Of a DNA stretch of 21,108 nucleotides, positions 15,398-21,108 are shown piece by piece. The notes beneath the pieces were generated by a model, which saw nothing but the letters and a program-made list of their open reading frames with translations, did no database searches and was not told where the DNA came from. Made by a program: the position numbers and the translations under genes. Positions within the stretch are counted from its first letter, which is position 1. The number at the start of each line of letters is the position of its first letter. Origin of the DNA: Gemmatimonadales bacterium UBA2975 (GTDB lineage: Bacteria; Gemmatimonadota; Gemmatimonadetes; Longimicrobiales; Gaopeijiaceae); contig DEAT01000074.1 of assembly GCA_002348265.1 (NCBI GenBank), positions 6,640 through 27,747 of the forward strand. The letters are read 5' to 3'.

Positions 15398-16669
15398 ATG
15401 CTTCACATTCTGATTGCTGCTGGACTGCTGCTCGGCATTGTGACCGGGCTTCTAGGGGCTTCTGGCTCTGAGTTATTTCTCTCGATTGCTCTTGCTTCTG
15501 AACCGTTCGGAACGGCTTTCATGAGCGCGATTCGGATGGTGATAATCCCGCTTGTTATGGGGGTAATATTCACTGGTGTTGCGAAGCTCGGAGACCCTCG
15601 GAAACTCGGACGACTCGGTGGCGGTACATTACTGTTCTTCTGGCTCACAGTGCTACCAGCAATCCTGATTGGCATGGGCTTGATGAGGGTTGCGCTCTCA
15701 TTCTTTCCAGTCGCAGTGATTCCCGAAGCGGCTTCTGGCCAAGCACCAGCTCTGCCTGGTTTTGTCGATTTCATTGTCGGTCTCATACCTAGCAATCCAT
15801 TCGCGGCTGCAGCGAGCGGATCCCTTCTTCAGTTAATCGTTTTTTCCGCGCTCCTCGCTGCGGCTACCGGAGCGCTTGAAGAGAGGCCCAGGGTCCTCCT
15901 GACAGAATTCGCGGAGGCTATTTCAGATGCCCTGATCAAGTTGGTTTGGTGGATACTGTGGACTGCTCCAGTAGGTATTTTTGGTCTCACGGCTCCGGTG
16001 ACCGCACAACTCGGATGGGGTGTAGTGCAGAGTCTGGCGGTGTTCGTGGTGGCCATTATCGGTGGTTTAGGTGTTTATGTCGTGGTTGTTTATTTACCGA
16101 TTCTGAAATTCGTGGGTGGTGTGAGCCCGACCCGCTTCTTCGGTGGGGTCTTCGGAGCAGCTTCGGTCACATTCTCCACGACTAGCACGGCTGCTGCATT
16201 ACCTGTGACGTTGGAGGAGACGAAGGGAGCGCTTGGAGTATCCGCGACCGTATCCGACCTCGTCTTGCCGCTGGGTGCATCCATGTATCGAGCGGGTTCG
16301 GCTCTCTTCCAAGGGGGTGCGCTCGTTTTCTTGGCCGATCTATATGATATAGCGATGCCGCTTACGGCTGTCGGCGGTGCTGTCCTAGCCACGTTCATGG
16401 TCTCTCTGACCGTCGCTCCGGTACCCTCGTCCGGAGTCGTCACACTAGCCCCCGCTCTGGACACCGTCGGGATCCCCATGTCAGGTCTATCTATCCTCCT
16501 AGGAGTAGATCGTATCCCTGATATGTTCCGTTCGACGACTAACTTGTTAGGTCAGGTCACGGCTGCGGTGACCATAGATGCCTGGGTGGATCAGGATGTC
16601 AAAGAGCCGGAGGAGGGGCCGCAAGAGCCGGTGGCGGAGAGCGGGGGCCAAAGGGTCAAAAGGTTTTGA
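15398..16669 (+). CDS. Dicarboxylate/amino acid:cation symporter (DAACS/SDF family)
   Basis: The 423-residue product is a glutamate/aspartate/C4-dicarboxylate type Na+ or H+ symporter of the inner membrane. Diagnostic regions are 'MSAIRMVIIPLVMGVIFTGV' in the early half, the hairpin-1 serine-rich stretch 'ASVTFSTTSTAAALPVTLEE', 'VLPLGASMYRAGSALFQGG' (TM7 region, where many members read NMDGTA), hairpin 2 'APVPSSGVVTLAPALDTVG', and 'ILLGVDRIPDMFRSTTNLLG' (TM8 with the substrate-contacting Asp/Arg). The C terminus is a charged, low-complexity tail. ATG 15398 has GGAG about 5 nt upstream. The 18-bp gap from the MFS gene suggests an operon with ProDH. It ends 8 bp before the convergent YkvI-like gene. 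The exact substrate is uncertain, but an amino acid or dicarboxylate fits the locus. Confidence 0.92.
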   Translation: MLHILIAAGLLLGIVTGLLGASGSELFLSIALASEPFGTAFMSAIRMVIIPLVMGVIFTGVAKLGDPRKLGRLGGGTLLFFWLTVLPAILIGMGLMRVALSFFPVAVIPEAASGQAPALPGFVDFIVGLIPSNPFAAAASGSLLQLIVFSALLAAATGALEERPRVLLTEFAEAISDALIKLVWWILWTAPVGIFGLTAPVTAQLGWGVVQSLAVFVVAIIGGLGVYVVVVYLPILKFVGGVSPTRFFGGVFGAASVTFSTTSTAAALPVTLEETKGALGVSATVSDLVLPLGASMYRAGSALFQGGALVFLADLYDIAMPLTAVGGAVLATFMVSLTVAPVPSSGVVTLAPALDTVGIPMSGLSILLGVDRIPDMFRSTTNLLGQVTAAVTIDAWVDQDVKEPEEGPQEPVAESGGQRVKRF

Positions 16670-16677
16670 TCTCCGAG

Positions 16678-17766
16678 TTATTCAGCTTTATTTCGGAAGC
16701 GCCAAATTGCGATCGGGATTACCGGCACGACGTAGTATGCTAGAACCCCGTAGGAGAGGGTTCCATAGCCTTGCGCGATTAGGTCGGTGAGGCCGAAGCT
16801 AGAGATCGCTGTTCCCACGAACAGAAGTCCGATCGCTACCGTTGGTCGCATCCAGGCAGGCATTTCCTTTCCCTGGTCTTGATGCAGTCCCGCCACTCGC
16901 TCGTTTAGCCCATGGATAAGTCCCGTTCCCGTCTCGATCAGGGTCCCAAAGAGCACAATCTGGAAGGCGACTTGGAAAGGCCTTGAACCCAGTGTTTCCA
17001 GGAGGACTGTTGCAGGCACCGTAGCCTCAAGAATCTCCGGGTAAAGCCCAATCATGGGGAGGTAGAATAGAAGGCCTGGAATCATGGCTATCGGACCGGT
17101 CAAGGCACCAGCGATGATCGTTTCCCGGGACGTGTTGTGAAGGCGGAGGACCGCAAGCACGGGTGGCATCACGGCTAAGTTGTAACCGGCATACAACAGG
17201 CCGGACATGATCCAACCGGACCCCACTGGAGCCATGTTTAGACCCGTTGATATGTCGTCACCTAAGCTGCCAAGACACCAGATAAAGAACACGATGTAGA
17301 TGCCGTAAAGGACAAACGACCATAAAGAGAGTGCCCGCTCAATCAACCTTCCTCCGCCAAAAATGAGTCCACCTACCGCGAGCATCACCGCTAACACTCC
17401 GCTCCAGTAGTTTAGGCCGAAGGTGTCGCGCATGATCTCACCAGAGGCCGCTGCTACCACAGCGAGTACGACGAGCAGAAGACCTATGTATGAAGCCTCG
17501 AAGAGCCACCATGAAGGTCCTAGTAATTTCTTGAAGAAGTGCCTGTAATCGTATGCGTTCCAATGCCGGGCTAGTTCAAATGTTGCCATCGCCACTGTAC
17601 TGAAGACGATGGTGCTGACTAAGATTGCAAGCAGGCCGCCCTTGGGTCCTTGGCTCAGAAAGAACTGAGATAGCTCTGCACCCGTGCCGTAGCCGCCTGC
17701 TATGACGACGGATTGAAAAAGGAACCCCGGAAGTAGATAACGGCGAAATATGGAAGCTTTAGTCAT
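16678..17766 (-). CDS. YkvI-like membrane protein (putative APC-superfamily transporter)
   Basis: The 362-residue polytopic membrane protein has roughly ten hydrophobic segments. Its start, 'LPGFLFQSVVIAGGYGTGAE' followed by 'LSQFFLSQGPKGGLL', is typical of the YkvI group (COG3949), distant relatives of amino-acid/polyamine/Na+ symporters with an unwound first helix carrying a Gly-rich segment (GGYGTG). Substrates of the group are not established as far as I know. ATG 17766 is preferred over a TTG at 17802, which would add 12 residues, because family members begin a few residues before the 'PGF' motif; neither has a convincing ribosome binding site. It is convergent with the symporter gene (8 bp gap) and divergent from the serine hydrolase gene. 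It may be a further solute carrier of the amino-acid block. Confidence 0.85.
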   Translation of the reverse strand: MTKASIFRRYLLPGFLFQSVVIAGGYGTGAELSQFFLSQGPKGGLLAILVSTIVFSTVAMATFELARHWNAYDYRHFFKKLLGPSWWLFEASYIGLLLVVLAVVAAASGEIMRDTFGLNYWSGVLAVMLAVGGLIFGGGRLIERALSLWSFVLYGIYIVFFIWCLGSLGDDISTGLNMAPVGSGWIMSGLLYAGYNLAVMPPVLAVLRLHNTSRETIIAGALTGPIAMIPGLLFYLPMIGLYPEILEATVPATVLLETLGSRPFQVAFQIVLFGTLIETGTGLIHGLNERVAGLHQDQGKEMPAWMRPTVAIGLLFVGTAISSFGLTDLIAQGYGTLSYGVLAYYVVPVIPIAIWRFRNKAE

Positions 17767-17909
17767 GGAGTTGAGAATAGACGACGCTTTAGGCTCCGGC
17801 AAACGATAGCAGTAGCGGGACAGTCCAGCTTTGCAGTCTCAGAGCCAATCAGAGTGTTGTTTGCATGCCCTTTGTCGCTACGGGGTCGATTCGTCGTCGC
17901 TACTCTCTT

Positions 17910-17971
17910 ATGATGAACCGTTCACGTTTCTTGGGTGAATAGGATATGTCCTCATCGAACGGCATCATTTT
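17910..17971 (+). other. Nested inverted repeat in the intergenic region upstream of the serine hydrolase
   Basis: In the 294-bp gap between the divergent YkvI-like and hydrolase genes, ATGATG-AA-CCGTTC (17910-17923) pairs with GAACGG-CATCAT (17957-17968) over 12 base pairs with a 2-nt bulge. The 33-nt loop holds a second hairpin, AGGA-TATG-TCCT (17941-17952). TTTT at 17968-17971 follows, too short for a standard terminator. It could be a structured leader RNA or an operator. The rest of the gap shows nothing I can name. Confidence 0.3.
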
Positions 17972-18060
17972 AATAGGGAATAGAGCGCGGCTACCGGTGC
18001 ACCCTTCAGCCATGCTCTGTGTCGAGTTGGGGGGTATTTAGAAATGCTAAGGCGATGTGT

Positions 18061-19260
18061 ATGAGAAATCTGAGTTTCATTTTTAAGCGTGGTGTGTTTC
18101 TCGCGAGTATAGCTGCGGTAGGCACCGCAGGACCGTTATCGAATCGGGTCAAGGCGCAGGAGGACCAGGATGATGGAGCTGTCGCGAGGGTTGTTGCTCG
18201 TCTAGAGCCCGAGGTCCGCCGTGCGATGCTAGACGGGAACATCCCGTCGATCACGCTCGCATTAAGTAACCGAGAGGGCGAGATGTGGAGCGGTGCTTGG
18301 GGGTTGTCCAACGTGTGGGCAGGAACCCCCGCATCGACTGAGACTGTGTACCTGATCGGGTCCACCTTCAAGGCACAGTCTACGGTGGCTCTTCTTCAGC
18401 AGATGGAGCAGGGCAAGTTCAGCCTGGACGATCGGGTGAGCGACTACTTGCCTCATCTAGAGATTCGAGGTGAAAAACCTGATACCCCTGTCCGTTTCAG
18501 ACATCTTCTGACTCACACCAGTGGAATGCCGGTAGATTTCGGCCCGCACCTTGTGTGGGGTGAGACTTCTCCTCTAATGCTTGACGAGTATCTGCGGGAC
18601 TCCCTTCGAGTTGAAACGCCCCCCCTTGCAGGGGTGGTTTATTCAAACATGGCCTATTCGCTCGTGGCCCATTTCGTGCAAGAATTCAGCGGCGAGCGTT
18701 ATAAGGACTATGTGCGCGAGAACGTTTGGAGTCCCTTGGGTATGCTGGATACCGAGTTTGATCTGCCACCAGAAATGGAGGAGAGGCTAGCTATACCCTA
18801 TGTCCAGGATGAGGCAACCGGGAGAAATGTTGCCACGCAAAGACTGAAAGCGAACGTATGGCCTGCGGGAATCGTGTACGGGACAATTCACGATCAAGCA
18901 AGTTGGGTGAGTTTCAACCTAGGTGATGGGATGGCGGCGGGGCAAAGGATCCTAGAGCCATCCTCGATCGAAGCTATGCAGACCCTTCAGTTTCCAGAGA
19001 CGGCTGGAGAGCCTATGGGAGGTGGCTGGGGTTACGAACGTCCGGGGTATGGACTCACATGGTGGATCACCACCCGAGACGAGGACACGTACTTTGCGCA
19101 TTCGGGTAGCGTCCCTGGCTACACCGCTTTTGTAATGGGCAACCGCGCTCGTGGACACGGAGTCGCGCTTCTTACGAACGGAAACCGGGCGCACCCCCAT
19201 CTCGTGAGACTCAGTAATCTTGCAATGGATCTCATGGCTGAAGAATTGAGGGATAGATAG
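18061..19260 (+). CDS. Class C beta-lactamase-like serine hydrolase (exported)
   Basis: The 399-residue product belongs to the beta-lactamase/penicillin-binding/esterase serine hydrolase superfamily. An N-terminal export signal is visible ('MRNLSFIFKRGVFLASIAAV', ending near 'VKAQ' at about residue 33). Catalytic motifs are Ser101-Thr-Phe-Lys104 (SxxK nucleophile and general base), Tyr194-Ser-Asn196 (YxN), and His347-Ser-Gly349 (the HxG/KTG box). 'RHLLTHTSGMP' is the usual family block. Members act as beta-lactamases, D-amino peptidases or esterases, and sequence alone does not say which, so calling it a resistance gene would be unjustified. ATG 18061 has AAGG 8 nt upstream; an ATG at 18055 and a GTG at 18019 in frame are less likely. 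Its stop overlaps the GTG start of the channel gene by one base. Confidence 0.9.
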   Translation: MRNLSFIFKRGVFLASIAAVGTAGPLSNRVKAQEDQDDGAVARVVARLEPEVRRAMLDGNIPSITLALSNREGEMWSGAWGLSNVWAGTPASTETVYLIGSTFKAQSTVALLQQMEQGKFSLDDRVSDYLPHLEIRGEKPDTPVRFRHLLTHTSGMPVDFGPHLVWGETSPLMLDEYLRDSLRVETPPLAGVVYSNMAYSLVAHFVQEFSGERYKDYVRENVWSPLGMLDTEFDLPPEMEERLAIPYVQDEATGRNVATQRLKANVWPAGIVYGTIHDQASWVSFNLGDGMAAGQRILEPSSIEAMQTLQFPETAGEPMGGGWGYERPGYGLTWWITTRDEDTYFAHSGSVPGYTAFVMGNRARGHGVALLTNGNRAHPHLVRLSNLAMDLMAEELRDR

Positions 19261-20531
19261 TGACGATTGAAATGCTTCCTACGTGGGTAAACGAGTTCGT
19301 TTTGACCGCGCTGTTGCTTGTGGTTTCAGCGGTTGCATACCGCCTGATGCTCCGGATTACCCGTGGTGCGGTGCGGCGCGCGGCGTCGCACACAACGGCG
19401 ACTTGGGATGATCGAATCATCGAGAGGAAGGTACTTGCCCGACTGGTAGTCGTTCTCCCAGCGTTACTTCTCTTCTACGGCATAGGGCCAGCGCTTGGTC
19501 TTACAGAGGAGAGCTCTGACGCTATGCCGACACTCTGGAATTTTGGTTCACTTGTTCAGAGGGCCGCACTCTCGATTGTCGTCATAGGAACGGTGACGGC
19601 TGCGACGGCTTTGCTCGAAGCGATCAACGATATCTACCAGGATCATTTTTCGGAGGCCAAGAGCCGCCCTATCAAGGGGTACCTGCAAGTAGTTGGTATA
19701 GTTCTGTATGCGGCTGCTGGGGTAATAGTAGTTTCGATTTTGGGAGACCGCTCACCCGTGGTGTTCTTGTCTGGTTTGGGTGCGCTTACCGCCCTTCTCA
19801 TGCTGGTCTTTCGGGATACGATTCTGTCGCTGGTGGCAAGCCTTCAGATAATGTCTAATGACATGATCCGAATCGGTGATTGGGTTGAGATGCCTCAGGC
19901 TAATGCGAACGGAGACGTAATCGATATTGCGTTGCACACGGTTAAGATTCAGAACTGGGATATGACGATCTCAACGATCCCGACTCACAGGTTCATTAGC
20001 GAATCGTTTAAGAACTGGCGAGGGATGAACGAGTCGGGAGGGAGGAGAATCAAGCGATCTCTGCATATCGATTTGGCGAGCGTTCACTTTCTGAGCGACA
20101 ACGAAATTGCACATCTTTCGCGCTATGAGCTCCTGACGGGTTATATGCGAGAGAAAGCCAAACACTTGGAAGAGTACCAGGGCCGAGTCGTGCCTGACGA
20201 TGTGATCCCGGAGCCCAAGCGACTGACAAATATCGGTACGTTCCGAGCCTATGTTGAAGAGTACCTGAGGGCTAGCCCTCAGGTACATGAGGGAATGACT
20301 TTGTTGGTCCGTCAGCTTTCGCCTACGCCTCAGGGATTACCGATCGAGATCTACTGCTTTACTCGGGATACGGATTGGGACAAATATGAGGGGGTCCAGG
20401 GAGATATTTTTGATCACCTTATCGCGATTCTTCCTGAGTTTGGCTTGAAGGTTTTCCAAGAACCCGCCGGTGTCGACCTAGCTCAAGCCTTCGCGACTAG
20501 TCGGGCTAGGGATAAGAAGACTTCCGGCTAG
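19260..20531 (+). CDS. Mechanosensitive ion channel, MscS family (YbdG-like)
   Basis: The 423-residue inner-membrane channel is of the MscS superfamily, which relieves turgor during hypo-osmotic shock. Membrane segments lie near residues 12-32, 60-80, 97-117 and 140-160. The pore-lining helix and beta-domain entry follow in 'FLSGLGALTALLMLVFRDTI' and 'IMSNDMIRIGDWVEMP' (about 170-215). The cytoplasmic part has 'TISTIPTHRFISESFKNWRG' and 'ESGGRRIKRSLHIDL', which with the extra insertion (about 270-350) point to the YbdG/MscM subgroup. The GTG start overlaps the hydrolase stop (TAGTG), suggesting translational coupling with an exported cell-envelope enzyme. The coding sequence contains a perfect 26-bp palindrome (separate entry). 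Confidence 0.92.
   Translation: MTIEMLPTWVNEFVLTALLLVVSAVAYRLMLRITRGAVRRAASHTTATWDDRIIERKVLARLVVVLPALLLFYGIGPALGLTEESSDAMPTLWNFGSLVQRAALSIVVIGTVTAATALLEAINDIYQDHFSEAKSRPIKGYLQVVGIVLYAAAGVIVVSILGDRSPVVFLSGLGALTALLMLVFRDTILSLVASLQIMSNDMIRIGDWVEMPQANANGDVIDIALHTVKIQNWDMTISTIPTHRFISESFKNWRGMNESGGRRIKRSLHIDLASVHFLSDNEIAHLSRYELLTGYMREKAKHLEEYQGRVVPDDVIPEPKRLTNIGTFRAYVEEYLRASPQVHEGMTLLVRQLSPTPQGLPIEIYCFTRDTDWDKYEGVQGDIFDHLIAILPEFGLKVFQEPAGVDLAQAFATSRARDKKTSG
20261..20286. repeat. Perfect 26-bp palindrome inside the MscS-type gene
   Basis: Each arm is 13 bp (GTACCTGAGGGCT followed directly by its reverse complement) with no spacer; the flanking bases (A and A) no longer match. It encodes Tyr-Leu-Arg-Ala-Ser-Pro-Gln-Val in a region that looks conserved in the protein family, so it is not an insertion. 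By simple counting (4^-13 per position) such a palindrome is not expected by chance in 21 kb. Confidence 0.9.
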
Positions 20532-20600
20532 CCGTTGCCTGCAATCGACCCTTGAAGGATTCTGAGGCTACAGAACTATTGGTTACGTCTAACATCTATT

Positions 20601-21089
20601 TCAGGGGAAAATTGGTTCCCAATGACGACTTCTGCGCCCTAGAACGAAGCCGGCTCCTCCGCCAACCAATCCTAGTGTAGCTCCCCAACGGATCGCTCCT
20701 GCTCGCTCGTCAGACAAACATGCTTCTAAATCCGAGCACTTGAAGGAGCCGATCATTAAGCCAAAGATCGATCCTACAAGTATCCCTCCGCTAGTGCCCC
20801 AGAGGGTCGCTTTCAGCCAGTGACTTTGCTCGGCTGCTATGCCTCTGATTGCAGAGAGGTCCACGTTCACGAGTGCTCCGGTAGCTATCTCCTCCAATTG
20901 AACGGTTGATTCTTGGAGTGATACGAAATTTACGTCATCCAGGATTCGACCAGGGGTGATGATCTGAAGAGGCGCTGCACTAGCTAGATCACCGAACAGC
21001 ATCGTCAGCCGCTCGCTAGGCTCCACTGGCTGAGACTGTGCCATTGCTGGATCCCCTATAATCGTCACGAGTACCGAAATCGCTGCCAT
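20601..21089 (-). CDS. Exported/membrane small protein with glycine-zipper-like segments, unknown function (5' end may lie outside window)
   Basis: From ATG 21089 the product has 162 residues with a signal-peptide-like start ('MAAISVLVTIIGDPAMAQ'). The frame remains open upstream to the window edge, so the true start may be beyond 21108; a positively charged N-terminal region, missing here, would be expected there. The middle (residues about 35-85) reads 'APLQIITPGRILDDVNFVSL' and 'EEIATGALVNVDLSAIRGIA', a pattern I associate loosely with proteins that display a threshold or regulatory beta-strand. The last third has two Gly-rich hydrophobic segments ('GTSGGILVGSIFGLMIGS' and 'GATLGLVGGGAGFVLG') separated by a Cys-containing hydrophilic loop (CSDLEAC). 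I recognise no named family. The TGA stop is 69 bp from the convergent channel gene. Confidence 0.6.
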   Translation of the reverse strand: MAAISVLVTIIGDPAMAQSQPVEPSERLTMLFGDLASAAPLQIITPGRILDDVNFVSLQESTVQLEEIATGALVNVDLSAIRGIAAEQSHWLKATLWGTSGGILVGSIFGLMIGSFKCSDLEACLSDERAGAIRWGATLGLVGGGAGFVLGRRSRHWEPIFP

Positions 21090-21108
21090 GAGTGACGGGA
21101 GGGGAGTC

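Noticed and set aside
18061..19260. Calling the serine hydrolase an antibiotic resistance beta-lactamase
   Set aside because: The catalytic motifs define only the superfamily, which includes peptidases and esterases; nothing in the context points to resistance.
1..21108. Recoding of TGA as an amino acid throughout the genome
   Set aside because: TGA ends rho, hutH, the symporter and other genes at the expected family length.

Overview
This is a bacterial chromosome window (roughly 54% GC by eye) that is almost entirely coding. I see no insertion sequence, phage, CRISPR, tRNA or rRNA signal. The best taxonomic guess, from memory of gene styles only, is an uncultured member of the Gemmatimonadota or a nearby phylum. 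The reasons are an ankyrin protein of a type I associate with that group, histidine breakdown through HutF, a Rho with a long Gly/Arg-rich N-terminal insert, and several TTG/GTG starts. I hold the phylum loosely.

Layout. Bases 2-819 hold the 3' end of an ankyrin-repeat gene and a small membrane-protein ORF. Bases 991-4813 are a tightly overlapping operon: an AhpD-like peroxidase-related gene, hutH and hutU, each start overlapping the previous stop as ATGA. Convergent to it is hutF (4858-6234), and divergent from hutF is hutI (6295-7509). Together these turn histidine into N-formylglutamate; the last enzyme (HutG) is not in the window. An Arg-rich secreted protein (7583-8806, minus) and rho (9348-10790, plus) diverge from a 541-bp intergenic region. 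A three-gene minus-strand unit follows (aminotransferase, zinc-ribbon membrane protein, SRPBCC protein), running tail-to-tail into rho. A plus-strand unit (proline dehydrogenase, MFS transporter, dicarboxylate/amino-acid:cation symporter) meets a convergent YkvI-like membrane protein. The right end has a class C beta-lactamase-like serine hydrolase overlapping a YbdG-type MscS channel, and a secreted small protein at the edge.

Metabolic theme. Histidine (hut genes) and proline (ProDH) both drain toward glutamate, and an amino-acid aminotransferase and three transporters sit nearby. The region reads as an amino-acid scavenging block next to housekeeping genes.

Main discovery candidate. The AhpD-like gene carries an in-frame TGA exactly where the second (peroxidatic) cysteine of the family's CxxC motif belongs. 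The frame is otherwise intact to an ATGA overlap with hutH, and a 9-bp hairpin with a G-containing 5-nt loop starts 7 nt after the TGA. This looks like a selenoprotein (CxxU) with its bacterial SECIS element, embedded at the head of a histidine-utilisation operon. If so, translation of hutH may be coupled to selenocysteine insertion. A second curiosity is a perfect 26-bp palindrome inside the MscS-type gene.
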